Below, piece after piece: positions 25,775-33,856 of a stretch of DNA of 64,000 nucleotides. The notes beneath the pieces are model-generated. The model was given only the letters and a program-made list of their open reading frames with translations. It was not told the origin of the DNA and did no database searches. A program made the position numbers and the translations under genes. Source of the stretch: JBGSYJ01 sp041748075 (lineage in GTDB: Bacteria > Acidobacteriota > Thermoanaerobaculia > Gp7-AA8); assembly GCA_041748075.1 (NCBI GenBank), contig JBGTDX010000143.1:53001-117000 (forward strand), given 5' to 3'. Within the stretch, counting starts at the first letter, position 1. Each line of letters opens with the position of its first letter.

Positions 25775-25825
25775 GAATGTCCTTCCTGGTGGGCTGTGCT
25801 GCCCGATGGTCCTGCAGCGGCGCGG

Positions 25826-25831
25826 ATTATA
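25826..25831 (-). promoter_or_regulatory. -10 box upstream of ndk
   Basis: TATAAT on the minus strand lies 51 bases from the ndk start. No convincing -35 box was found at 16-18 bp. Its leader carries a normal Shine-Dalgarno sequence, in contrast to the leaderless candidates. Confidence 0.45.
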
Positions 25832-26012
25832 CATGGGCGTGCAGTTGTCTTCCCCAGGGGCGATCGCGCCAGCGGGAGCGGAGGACCGGGCGAAATCGGT
25901 TACCGAATCGTCACATCCCGAACAGTCTCGCGCGTGGAGAATAATGGGGCGCCGTGCAGGTGCACTTTTGGGCCGTCTTTCTCGCTAATGGATGACAAGG
26001 GAGGAAGTCACC

Positions 26013-26081
26013 ATGTTGCCCCGAGTTGACTGTGCAGTCGTCCGTTTCAGAGCTCCTATCTCATATCGCGGATGTCGCTGA
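26013..26081 (+). CDS. 22-codon leader ORF coupled to the TonB-like gene
   Basis: This small frame (MLPRVDCAVVRFRAPISYRGCR) is preceded by GGGAGG about 7 bases upstream, one of the best ribosome sites in the window. Its TGA is followed at once by the ATG of the TonB-like gene, which has no ribosome site of its own. The arrangement implies that ribosomes reach the downstream gene through this ORF. The peptide is Arg/Cys-rich and has no known family; it may serve only for coupling. The rest of the 307-base gap (25775-26081) holds the ndk promoter and no other gene I can support. Confidence 0.55.
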   Translation: MLPRVDCAVVRFRAPISYRGCR

Positions 26082-26843
26082 ATGTTCGAAACTACAGTCG
26101 TCGAATCGAGAAAGCGTCCAGGACGGGCGGGCTCACTCGCCATCCTTCCGGTCTCGATCGGACTGCATGCCGCGGCTCTGACGGGCGCGATCGCGACGAC
26201 CATATGGGCAATCGATTTCCCATCGATGGCTCCCTCCCAGATCGTTCTCTACTCTCTGGCGGTGCCGCTTCCACCGATGCCACCTCCACCGCCGCCGCCA
26301 GCCGGTTCACGTCCTGTCACCGCCGAGCCGCCGAGAGTTCCCGTCCGCGCAGACGAACTGGCACCGACGATGATTCCTGATTACATCCCCGAGGTTCTTC
26401 CGGCTTCAACTGTGAGTGTTGCCGATGTGATCAACCGTGAGCCGGGTGTTTTGTACGGGATCGAGGGCGGCGTCGAGGGAGGAGTCCTCGGGGGAATCGT
26501 GGGCGGAATGGCCGGAGGAGTACTCGGAGGCGTGATCAGCGGCGATCCACCCGAAATGCTTCGCGCTGAGTACGATGTAGCGCGACCCCGGTTCGTCTCC
26601 CAGATGTTCCCCCAGTATCCTGAGGCCGCACGGTGGAGGGGAATTGACGGAATCGTCGTCGTCGATTACATCATCGGCAAAGACGGCAGAGTCAAAGACG
26701 TCATCGTGCTCCAGGAAGCGCATCCTCTCCTGACAAAGGCGGCCGTCCAGGCAGTCCTGCGCTGGAGATTCAGGCCGACCCTGGTCAACGGCGAACCTGT
26801 CGAAGTGATCCACAAGCTCTCGATCGTCTTTGCCCTGGAGTGA
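26082..26843 (+). CDS. TonB-like energy transducer with glycine-zipper linker
   Basis: The 253-residue envelope protein has an N-terminal membrane anchor (LAILPVSIGLHAAALTGAIA, residues 19-45), a Pro-rich stretch (LPPMPPPPPPP) and a remarkable Gly/Val-rich segment with GG every four residues (GGVEGGVLGGIVGGMAGGVL, about 125-155). A C-terminal TonB domain ends it (FPQYPEAARWRGIDGIVVVD, VIVLQEAHPLL, WRFRPTLVNGEPV). TonB proteins pass proton-motive force to outer-membrane receptors; this one has no exbB/exbD nearby. No Shine-Dalgarno precedes the ATG, which abuts the stop of the 22-codon leader ORF. The Gly-rich segment is of the kind seen in membrane-inserting glycine zippers, but here it would lie in the periplasm. 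Confidence 0.82.
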   Translation: MFETTVVESRKRPGRAGSLAILPVSIGLHAAALTGAIATTIWAIDFPSMAPSQIVLYSLAVPLPPMPPPPPPPAGSRPVTAEPPRVPVRADELAPTMIPDYIPEVLPASTVSVADVINREPGVLYGIEGGVEGGVLGGIVGGMAGGVLGGVISGDPPEMLRAEYDVARPRFVSQMFPQYPEAARWRGIDGIVVVDYIIGKDGRVKDVIVLQEAHPLLTKAAVQAVLRWRFRPTLVNGEPVEVIHKLSIVFALE

Positions 26844-26848
26844 CGGGA

Positions 26849-27529
26849 CTAGCTGTTCGATCCTCGACGCATCACAGCAACGGGCAGATCTCCGATGATC
26901 TCCGCCTGCCGGTCAGGACCGATGGCGAGTGCGGCAACAGGAGGAATCCCGATTCCCAGCGTAACCTGCGGCAGAGACATCAGCCGCCGCAGCGATTCGT
27001 CCTCGGCAGGATTGAATCCCGTGACGATTGCTGATTCCGGAACGAGATCCAGTCCGACGAGCGCCTCACTGCTGACTCCTGCGGTGAACGCCCCCATGGC
27101 TGCCGCGCCCGCCCCGATACCGGCGACGATAGCGCCCTGGCTCAGCGCTTCCTGGATCGCTGCGAGCAGCGGAGAGTCCCGCAGGACATCGAGCAGGGTC
27201 TCAGCCACACCTCCACCGAGATAAATCATCCCGGCGGAACGAACGGCATCGATGTTCTTCCCGCGTCGCGCGTCTCTGGACCGGTAGATCGGCACGTTGA
27301 TCACGTCCACGCGCGGTTCCACGCCTTTCAGGTATGTACCGAAATGATGGCCGTACTCGCTCGATCCCGAGGCGGTCGGCAGAAACGCGACTGTAGGCCG
27401 CTCCGAGGGCATCTTCGAGACGAGGAACCGATCGATCTCCTTCGTTTCCCCGAAGGAGAACTCTCCCCCTCCGATGAGAACGAGCCATCCTTTGGTCGCG
27501 GCTCCCGGAACTCGAAGAGGTTTCATCAT
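26849..27529 (-). CDS. Peptidase S51 / cyanophycinase-like protein lacking the nucleophile serine
   Basis: The 226-residue protein has the S51/class I glutamine-amidotransferase-like fold: WLVLIGGGEFSFGETKEID near residue 15, VAFLPTASGSSEYG, an AGMIYLGGG strand and the nucleophile-elbow region AIVAGIGAGAAAMGAFTAG. In active cyanophycinases and peptidase E the elbow reads GXSAGA with a catalytic Ser; here that position is Gly. It is therefore likely to be catalytically dead or to use another mechanism. It sits 27 bases downstream of sucD on the same strand, convergent with the TonB-like gene. No ribosome site is obvious. Confidence 0.7.
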   Translation of the reverse strand: MMKPLRVPGAATKGWLVLIGGGEFSFGETKEIDRFLVSKMPSERPTVAFLPTASGSSEYGHHFGTYLKGVEPRVDVINVPIYRSRDARRGKNIDAVRSAGMIYLGGGVAETLLDVLRDSPLLAAIQEALSQGAIVAGIGAGAAAMGAFTAGVSSEALVGLDLVPESAIVTGFNPAEDESLRRLMSLPQVTLGIGIPPVAALAIGPDRQAEIIGDLPVAVMRRGSNS

Positions 27530-27556
27530 GCGACAGGGTGGCCCCGCGAGGGCTCG

Positions 27557-28552
27557 CTACGAAGCCGTCCAGACCTCCGTCACCCTCGCTCCCAGGTCCG
27601 CGGGTGAGTCGACGACGTGAATTCCGGCAGCACGCAGCGCAGACATTTTCTCGGCTGCCGTGCCCGTGCCCCCGCTGATGATCGCACCGGCGTGTCCCAT
27701 GCGGCGCCCCGGTGGCGCCGTCTGTCCCGCAATGAACGCGACCACCGGCTTCCTCACGTAGGCCTTCACGTACTCGGCAGCATCTTCCTCGGCAGTGCCG
27801 CCGATCTCCCCGATCATCACGATCGCTTCAGTCTGCGGGTCGAGCTCGAAAGCGGCGAGACAGTCGATGAAGTTCGTACCAGGCAACGGATCGCCTCCGA
27901 TTCCGACTGCCGTCGACTGGCCGATGCTTAGACGCGAGAGCTGTCCTACCGCCTCGTACGTGAGCGTCCCCGAGCGTGAAACGATCCCGATCGGACCTTC
28001 GCGGTGAATGTGCCCCGGCATGATCCCGATCTTCGCTTTTCCCGGCGTAATGATCCCCGGACAGTTGGGCCCGATCAGACGCGACACTCCGGCACGAGCC
28101 AGCGCATCAGCCCCGCCGGCGGTCCAGGTCTTCGAAGGGTCTTCGCCACCACCGGCGGCAATCAGACCACGCATCGTCTCCGCATGGGCCATCAGCCTCG
28201 CCGTGTTCTGTTTGAGCATGAAGTCGTGGGCGCGCACCATGTCGTTGACGGGGATACCTTCCGTGATGCAGATGATCAGTTCGATCCCGGCATCGCACGC
28301 TTCCATGATCGCGTCCGCAGCGAAACGGGGAGGCACGAAGATCAGCGCGCAGTTCGCTCCCTCGGCGCCCCTCGCTTCCTCAACGCTTTCGAATACGGGA
28401 AACCCTTCGTGCTTGCTTCCACCCTTGCCCGGCGTCACACCGCCGATCACCCTCGTTCCATATTCTCTGCAGGCGATCGCATGGAAGGTGCCCTCGCGGC
28501 CTGTGATGCCCTGCACCACAACACGCGTGTTCTCGTCAGCCCAGATTGCCAT
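27557..28552 (-). CDS. sucD: Succinyl-CoA synthetase, alpha subunit
   Basis: The 331-residue TCA-cycle subunit binds CoA and carries the phosphohistidine. Landmarks are the CoA-binding VQGITGREGTFHA near residue 13, VPPRFAADAIMEA, CITEGIPV, RLIGPNCPGIITPG, GIVSRSGTLTYE and the active-site His in RMGHAGAIISGG. Compared with the roughly 290-residue family standard there is an insertion of about 36 residues between the DMVRAH and RLIGPN blocks (roughly residues 112-155). GGAGA lies 6 bases before the ATG. It follows sucC by about 46 bases and shares its transcript. Confidence 0.95.
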   Translation of the reverse strand: MAIWADENTRVVVQGITGREGTFHAIACREYGTRVIGGVTPGKGGSKHEGFPVFESVEEARGAEGANCALIFVPPRFAADAIMEACDAGIELIICITEGIPVNDMVRAHDFMLKQNTARLMAHAETMRGLIAAGGGEDPSKTWTAGGADALARAGVSRLIGPNCPGIITPGKAKIGIMPGHIHREGPIGIVSRSGTLTYEAVGQLSRLSIGQSTAVGIGGDPLPGTNFIDCLAAFELDPQTEAIVMIGEIGGTAEEDAAEYVKAYVRKPVVAFIAGQTAPPGRRMGHAGAIISGGTGTAAEKMSALRAAGIHVVDSPADLGARVTEVWTAS

Positions 28553-28598
28553 TCAATTTCTCCGAAATGTCTGCTTTATTGAACTGCGGCTATCGACT

Positions 28599-29765
28599 TC
28601 AGCTCTGCAGCCCGGCGGCCTGCACCACCTTCTCCGCCGCGTCCTTCATCCCGTCAGCCGTGATGAGATTCAAACCCGAATCGGCGAGTATCTGCTTGCC
28701 GAGCTCCACGTTCGTTCCCTCGAGACGGACCACGACCGGCACGGGCAAGCCGACCTCACGCGAAGCCTGCACCACCCCTTCGGCGATTCGGTCGCAGCGC
28801 ATGATGCCACCAAATATGTTGATCAATATTGCTTTAACATTTTTGTCACTCAATATGATACGAAATGCGTTCTTCACCTGCTCGGCGTTCGCCCCGCCTC
28901 CCACGTCGAGAAAGTTGGCCGGCTGGCCGCCTGCAAGCTTGATGATGTCCATGGTTGCCATCGCGAGGCCCGCGCCGTTCACCATACAACCCACGTTGCC
29001 GTCCAGCTTGATGTAGTTGAGTCCGAACTTGGACGCTTCGACTTCGAGGGGATCTTCTTCGAACAGATCGCGCATCTCACCGATCTCGGTGTGACGGAAG
29101 AGGGCGTTGTCATCGAAGTTCATTTTGCAGTCGAGGGCCAGTACGTGGCCCTCTTTCGTAACGAGCAAAGGATTGATTTCGGCGAGCGCCGCGTCGGTGT
29201 CGACATAAGCCCGCATCATCTTCTGAATGAAGTCGACGCCCTGTCGGAACGACTCTCCTTCCAGGCCAAGCGCCCTCGCCACCGCACGGGCCTGGAACGG
29301 CTGCGCTCCGAGAACGGGATCGATCGGCTCGCGGTGAATCGCGTCTGGATCCCTCGCCGCGACCTCTTCGATCTCCATACCTCCCTGCCGGGAGGCCATG
29401 ATCACGGGCTTGCCGAGTTTGCGATCGAGCGTGATTCCGAGATAGAGCTCGCGGTCGATGTTGAGGGCTTCTTCGATCAGTACTTTCCGAACGACCACCC
29501 CGTCGGGGCCTGTCTGGTGGGTCACCAGGGTCATTCCGAGGATCTGCCGGGTAAGGTCGACGGCCTCGTCGGGGTTGGATGCGAGTTTGATTCCGCCACC
29601 CTTTCCCCGCCCACCCGCGTGGATCTGAGCCTTGACGACGACGCGTCCTCCGAGCTCCCTGGCAGCATCGCGCGCGCCGTGCGGATCCTCGACAACGACG
29701 CCACGAGGCGTGGGCACACCATATCTTCTGAGAATCTCTTTCGCCTGATACTCGTGTACTTTCAT
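28599..29765 (-). CDS. sucC: Succinyl-CoA synthetase, beta subunit
   Basis: The 388-residue ATP-grasp subunit starts MKVHEYQAKEILRRYGVP, has the nucleotide-binding VVVKAQIHAGGRGKGGGIKLA loop, LAEINPLLV and the C-terminal GNVGCMVNGAGLAMATMD and ILINIFGGIMRC motifs. With SucD it makes ATP or GTP from succinyl-CoA. No ribosome site precedes the ATG (upstream CACACCCT), while GATAAA lies 12 bases away, so a very short leader is possible. A 70-base AT-rich patch (28801-28870) encodes the most conserved late motif using codons rare in the rest of the gene. It is divergent from the RNA methyltransferase gene, with 38 bases between starts. Confidence 0.96.
   Translation of the reverse strand: MKVHEYQAKEILRRYGVPTPRGVVVEDPHGARDAARELGGRVVVKAQIHAGGRGKGGGIKLASNPDEAVDLTRQILGMTLVTHQTGPDGVVVRKVLIEEALNIDRELYLGITLDRKLGKPVIMASRQGGMEIEEVAARDPDAIHREPIDPVLGAQPFQARAVARALGLEGESFRQGVDFIQKMMRAYVDTDAALAEINPLLVTKEGHVLALDCKMNFDDNALFRHTEIGEMRDLFEEDPLEVEASKFGLNYIKLDGNVGCMVNGAGLAMATMDIIKLAGGQPANFLDVGGGANAEQVKNAFRIILSDKNVKAILINIFGGIMRCDRIAEGVVQASREVGLPVPVVVRLEGTNVELGKQILADSGLNLITADGMKDAAEKVVQAAGLQS
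28801..28870. other. AT-rich synonymous patch inside sucC
   Basis: By my count 22 of 70 bases are G or C (31%), against about 60% on both sides. The reading frame stays intact and encodes the conserved motif around SDKNVKAILINIFGGIM using ATA, TTG, AAT, AAA and GTT codons. Confidence 0.8.
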
Positions 29766-29803
29766 AGGGTGTGAGGTTTTATCACAAAGATGAAATGGAG
29801 CCG

Positions 29804-30988
29804 ATGAAAGAAAAAGTGCTGCCGGTGGCTGAGGGTGAACTGATCGAGGTCACTGCGATGAAGCTGGTCGCGGGCGGAGATTCGATCGCACGCGTCGCCG
29901 GATTCCCGCTATTCATCCCTGGCCTCTATCCGGGCGACCGGGCTGAGGTCGAGGTGACAGAGGTCAGGAAAGGCTTCGGACGCGCTCGCGTGAGCAGGCT
30001 GCAGGAAGCGAGCTCATGGCGGCGGGCAGAACCATGCCCGATTGCCGGCGAGTGCGGCGGATGCAGCTGGACCTCGCTGCGGCTCGACCGTCAGCTCGAA
30101 GCGAAACGCGAGATTCTGATGGACTCGCTCCAGCGCGTCGGCAAGCTCGATGTGCACGCAATTCCTCTCGTGAGACTGCACCCGTCCCCACTCAACTACC
30201 GGCTTCGAAGCCGGCTGCAGGTAAGCGCGGACGTTGATCGCTCGCTCGGCTTCTTTGCGTCACGCACGAACCGCGTCGTCCCCCTGGTGCCGGAGTGCGA
30301 AGTGGTGGGGCCCGAAGTGATCGCGCACATGGAGGACCTTCGCCGAGTTGCGGCGGACTCGGAGATCACATCGATAGAGACGTTCGAGAGTGGGAGCTCG
30401 TTTGCAGTTGCCGCGAGTCCGGGCGATGGCGTCCCTGTGTCGATACGGGTTCGCGGTTTCGACTACCACCTGTCGACCGCGGCTTTCTTTCAGGTGAACA
30501 GGCACCTGCTCGGCACAATGATCGATCTGGTCCTGTCACTTGCAGGCCGCACGAGGACACGCGGCAGCGCGCTCGATCTGTACGCCGGCGTCGGATTCTT
30601 CACCGTACCGCTCGGGTCGATCTTCGAGCAGGTCACGGGCGTGGAGTCATCAACGGTTTCATTCCGATACGGGAAAGTGAACACGAAAAGGCTGTCAAAC
30701 GTTCAGATGGTTCGTGACGATGTAGAACGGTTTCTCTCGAGCGATCCGCAGGCAGACTTCGTCATGCTGGATCCGCCGCGAGCCGGACTCGCCTCGGGCG
30801 TCGTCGAAGAACTGGCCCATCTGAATGCCTCGACGATTTGCTATCTCTCGTGCGACCCTGTAACCTTTTCTCGTGACGCTTCAAGGCTTGGGCGTCACGG
30901 CTGGATTCTCCGCACGCTCGACCTGCTGGACCTCTTCCCCAACACGCATCACATAGAAACTCTCTCCTCGTTCGTGCGTGAACGATGA
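29804..30988 (+). CDS. 23S rRNA (uracil-5-)-methyltransferase, RlmD/TrmA family
   Basis: The 394-residue protein has an N-terminal TRAM-like barrel (VAGGDSIARVAGFPLFIPGLYPGD), an iron-sulphur cluster motif CPIAGECGGCSW with a later Cys in VPECEVV, and the SAM domain LDLYAGVGFFTVPLGSIFEQ. The catalytic end is FVMLDPPRAGL and ICYLSCDPVTFSRD, holding the nucleophile Cys. It makes 5-methyluridine in RNA; whether 23S position 1939, 747 or tRNA 54 cannot be told. ATG 29804 is preferred over GTG 29771 and ATG 29795 because GGAG lies four bases upstream. It overlaps comEC by 11 bases. Confidence 0.88.
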   Translation: MKEKVLPVAEGELIEVTAMKLVAGGDSIARVAGFPLFIPGLYPGDRAEVEVTEVRKGFGRARVSRLQEASSWRRAEPCPIAGECGGCSWTSLRLDRQLEAKREILMDSLQRVGKLDVHAIPLVRLHPSPLNYRLRSRLQVSADVDRSLGFFASRTNRVVPLVPECEVVGPEVIAHMEDLRRVAADSEITSIETFESGSSFAVAASPGDGVPVSIRVRGFDYHLSTAAFFQVNRHLLGTMIDLVLSLAGRTRTRGSALDLYAGVGFFTVPLGSIFEQVTGVESSTVSFRYGKVNTKRLSNVQMVRDDVERFLSSDPQADFVMLDPPRAGLASGVVEELAHLNASTICYLSCDPVTFSRDASRLGRHGWILRTLDLLDLFPNTHHIETLSSFVRER

Positions 30989-33260
30989 AGCTCGCGATTC
31001 AAACATACCCGCCGCACTTCCTCTGACGCTGTTCGCAGCATGTCTGGCCGTCGCGCCATCGCTGGTCGAAGGTGAGCGCGCTGTCTTCGGCACTCTCCTT
31101 TGCGCGGTTCTCTCGCTCCTCACCAACGCACCGCGTCGCGTGTCCCTTCTGCTTCTCTGTTGTGCTCTGGGTCTGTACACCGGGATACGCCATGCCGGCA
31201 GCGTCGAGCGCAGCTCGGCGATCGCAGGTTCGCTCGCGGAAGACCGCTTCGTCCGCATTGAAGCGCCCCTTACACGTGAGTGGCGATCCACACCCAACCA
31301 GACATTCCTGCTTCGTTCGGGCTCCTTCCGGATGACGACACCGCACGCAGAGCGCTTCGACCAGCCTCTGCTCATCGTGCTCGCTACTACGCCACCGCCG
31401 TTTCACGACGAGAAGTTCATTGGTGCTGAGGGATTCCTGAGGCTCTCGGAGAACGGCCGCTACACGATGAACGTCAAATCAGCGCGACTGATCTCCTATC
31501 GGGGCGCATTGAAGTGGTGGGATCCGGCATTCTGGAATCGACGTCTGTCGCAGGAACTTTCCACCTACTCCGAATCCGACGCCAGATCCGTTGCGCTGGT
31601 GCAGGCGGTTGCACTCGGACAGAGCGAGCGATTGCCCGAGGAAGTCAGGGAAGACTACCTGCGGGGCGGCATCTACCACCTTCTGGTCTTCTCGGGAATG
31701 CAGATCGCGATCGCAGCAGCGGCAATGACGGCAGTGCTGCGGCTGGTGGGCGCAGGGGCCGTCGCGGATTGGATGCTTCTGCTGCTGTCGATCATCGCTC
31801 CCCGTTTTGCGGGCGACGAACCGTCGGTTGCCCGGGCGGCGTGGATGATCGGACTGTACGCGCTGGCACGACTGCTCGGGCGTCCCACGCCGATCGCGAA
31901 TCTGCTGTTCGTCTCCGCAATGATCCGACTGGTCGCCTTTCCCGGAGAGCTGACGCACCCCGGCTTTGCGCTGACTTACGGGGCGACGGGTGGGCTCATT
32001 CTGGTGGGCAAACCCCTCGCGGCGCTGATCGCGAATCGCCCGGGACGGGCCTTTGCCTGGAGCGCAGGCGCCGAGCTCGCAACGACGCCCCTGACCTTGC
32101 TCTTCTTCAATCACTATGTGATCGGCGGCTCGGTACTGACGATGCTGGTCGGCCCGCTGATCACCGGCATGCTCGCGGTTTCCGCCCTGGCCCTCGCGGC
32201 CGTCTGGATCCATCCGGCTGCAATTCCGCTGTTGCTCCGGATCGTCGGGAGCCTCGACCGGGTGACGTCCGTCGCCTCCGGCTACTTCGGGGTCCAGATG
32301 AATCTCTGCGGCCTCGCCGCGGCTCCCGACGCGACCCTGCTGATCGGATGCGTCTTCATGTTCCTCCTGGTGGTCTCGCTCTCAAAGCACACGCACATCG
32401 TCCTTCGAATCTCTCTGTTGATTCTTCCCGTGGTGATTTCAATCTGGGTTGCGAATCTGAAAGCGAGCGTCGAGCACCCCCGGATCGAACTGCTCGACGT
32501 AGGCCAGGGCGATGCGATCCTGCTTCGAAATGGCAACGGAGCGATACTGGTCGACGGCGGAGGGCGATTGAACGATGAACGATTCGGTCGCACCGTTCTG
32601 CTGCCGCTCTTGCTCGACCGAGGAGTCCGGAGACTGGATGCGATAGCACTCAGCCATCCCGACCTCGATCATTGCGGAGGCTTCTCAGCAGTACTCGAAC
32701 ATCTGGACGTCGGAGAGCTGTGGTTGTCACGGCGCCATCTCGGTCATCCGTGTACCGACCGGCTCGTAGAACTTGCCGATGCCCGCAATACGCTCACGAT
32801 CTTCGTCGATTCTGCCGCAGTGATTCACCGGGCGGGAATCGAATTCCGTCCGATCATTCCCCGCCTCCGGTTCAAGCGTTCTCCCACAAACAACAGCTCA
32901 GTGGTCTACCACGTGACCATGGGTGGACGAACCCTGCTTCTGACCGGAGACATCGAAAAAGACGCCGAGAAACTCCTGAGCGAGGAAGAATCTCATCGGA
33001 TCATGGCGGACGTGCTGAAAGTCGCACATCATGGCAGTCGGAGCTCGAGTACGACGCCCTTTCTCGACGCAGTACGCCCACGTCTGGCACTGATCTCCTG
33101 CGGCCGCAGGAACCGGTTCGGGCATCCCGATCCGACTGTCATCGATCGCCTGCACGAACATGTGCCGGTGGTTGCCGGCACTCATCACTCGGGTTCGATA
33201 TCACTTCAGATCGTGAGGGGCGTCATCCGCCTGTCGCGTGAAATTGACACTCCCCGGTGA
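30978..33260 (+). CDS. comEC: ComEC/Rec2 DNA-uptake channel protein
   Basis: The 760-residue membrane protein has N-terminal hydrophobic segments and a DUF4131-like extracytoplasmic region (about 1-190). The competence core follows with the motif YHLLVFSGMQIAIAAAAM and many helices (about 215-500). A C-terminal metallo-beta-lactamase domain has LLDVGQGDAILL, ALSHPDLDHCGG, LLTGDIEKDAE and LKVAHHGSRSSST. It forms the channel that imports single-stranded DNA during natural transformation. The GTG start lies within the end of the methyltransferase gene (11-base overlap), implying coupling. No other competence genes are nearby, but the domain set is complete, so DNA uptake is plausible. Confidence 0.92.
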   Translation: MNDEARDSNIPAALPLTLFAACLAVAPSLVEGERAVFGTLLCAVLSLLTNAPRRVSLLLLCCALGLYTGIRHAGSVERSSAIAGSLAEDRFVRIEAPLTREWRSTPNQTFLLRSGSFRMTTPHAERFDQPLLIVLATTPPPFHDEKFIGAEGFLRLSENGRYTMNVKSARLISYRGALKWWDPAFWNRRLSQELSTYSESDARSVALVQAVALGQSERLPEEVREDYLRGGIYHLLVFSGMQIAIAAAAMTAVLRLVGAGAVADWMLLLLSIIAPRFAGDEPSVARAAWMIGLYALARLLGRPTPIANLLFVSAMIRLVAFPGELTHPGFALTYGATGGLILVGKPLAALIANRPGRAFAWSAGAELATTPLTLLFFNHYVIGGSVLTMLVGPLITGMLAVSALALAAVWIHPAAIPLLLRIVGSLDRVTSVASGYFGVQMNLCGLAAAPDATLLIGCVFMFLLVVSLSKHTHIVLRISLLILPVVISIWVANLKASVEHPRIELLDVGQGDAILLRNGNGAILVDGGGRLNDERFGRTVLLPLLLDRGVRRLDAIALSHPDLDHCGGFSAVLEHLDVGELWLSRRHLGHPCTDRLVELADARNTLTIFVDSAAVIHRAGIEFRPIIPRLRFKRSPTNNSSVVYHVTMGGRTLLLTGDIEKDAEKLLSEEESHRIMADVLKVAHHGSRSSSTTPFLDAVRPRLALISCGRRNRFGHPDPTVIDRLHEHVPVVAGTHHSGSISLQIVRGVIRLSREIDTPR

Positions 33261-33273
33261 GGGAGCCTAAGAT
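33244..33273 (+). promoter_or_regulatory. Promoter TTGACA-N18-TAAGAT for the small membrane protein gene
   Basis: A perfect -35 (33244-33249) and a -10 TAAGAT (33268-33273) lie across the end of comEC, and the -10 box ends five bases before the ATG at 33279. GGGAG occurs within the spacer, too far for ribosome use. Confidence 0.7.
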
Positions 33274-33278
33274 CAACC

Positions 33279-33596
33279 ATGTTTCCAGGACTGATTCGAA
33301 TCGGCTTGTGGTTGGTTCTGATCGTCCTGACACTCGCTCTGCTCCGGGAAGGCCTGCTCGATCCGGCGAGCGACCTGGCCGTCGCGTCGGGACCTCTCAT
33401 TGAGAAGAGTCTGATTCTGGGTGTCGCTCTGGCCGCCGTCGGGGCTGTTCTCTGGGTGTTCCAGAAGCTCCTTGGCGCACCCCCGAAGAGCCGGTGCAGG
33501 GAGTGCCACCGACCCGTACCTAAAGGGGACCTCTACTGCCGCAGACATCTTCGTCAGATCATCTACGAAGAGAATGATCGCGAACACCGCGCCTGA
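33279..33596 (+). CDS. Small membrane protein with C-terminal zinc-ribbon-like motif
   Basis: This 105-residue protein of unknown function has two hydrophobic helices: residues 4-24 (LIRIGLWLVLIVLTLALL) and about 45-65 (LILGVALAAVGAVLWVF). A cytoplasmic tail follows with CRECHRPVPKGDLYCRRHLR, in which Cys-X2-Cys and a later Cys-His could bind zinc. Immediately upstream is one of the best promoters in the window, with its -10 box so close to the ATG that the mRNA should be leaderless. I do not recognise the family. It is followed by 260 bases of repeat DNA before miaA. Confidence 0.65.
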   Translation: MFPGLIRIGLWLVLIVLTLALLREGLLDPASDLAVASGPLIEKSLILGVALAAVGAVLWVFQKLLGAPPKSRCRECHRPVPKGDLYCRRHLRQIIYEENDREHRA

Positions 33597-33771
33597 GTGA
33601 GGGCGTTGGGCCGTATGTCATTCCGAGCAGGTGAATGACTGACCCTCATTGTGGCGAGCATAACCACGTGTCATCGGTACGTTCCCGCGGGCAGGGTTCA
33701 TTAGAAGAGGCTGTGAAGGGCCCCCCTGGCCCGAGACGACGTCATCCAGACCCGGCAGGACTCGATTCGCT

Positions 33772-33845
33772 TCATTCGTCATTCGTCATTCGTCATTCGT
33801 CATTCGTCATTCGTCATTCGTCATTCGTCATTCGTCATTCGTCAT
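33772..33845. repeat. Perfect TCATTCG heptad array (ten units)
   Basis: Ten uninterrupted copies of TCATTCG occupy 33772-33841, running into TCAT and then the miaA -10 box. On this strand the array is open in all frames and would encode the peptide SSFVIRH, which I take as an artefact. On the other strand every frame meets TGA. The rest of the 33597-33771 gap shows a half-site GTCATTCCGAGC and no gene. Confidence 0.95.
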
Positions 33846-33850
33846 ATCCT
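33845..33850 (+). promoter_or_regulatory. -10 box of a probable leaderless miaA transcript
   Basis: TATCCT ends six bases before the miaA ATG, with no Shine-Dalgarno. The -35 position falls inside the heptad array, so repeat copy number could affect promoter strength (inference). Confidence 0.5.
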
Positions 33851-33856
33851 CTCCGC

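Noticed and set aside
25775..26012. Additional small gene between ndk and the leader ORF
   Set aside because: Several short frames exist but none has a ribosome site or codon bias; the ndk -10 box lies inside the gap.
28008..29774. 588-codon open frame antisense to sucD-sucC
   Set aside because: Both succinyl-CoA synthetase subunits are fully conserved on the other strand; the frame has no recognisable domain.
33772..33845. CRISPR-like direct repeat array
   Set aside because: Units are contiguous 7-mers with no spacers, and no cas genes are present.
33635..33856. N-terminal extension of MiaA with SSFVIRH heptapeptide repeats
   Set aside because: It is a translation of the heptad array; the MiaA family starts at 33857 behind its own -10 box.
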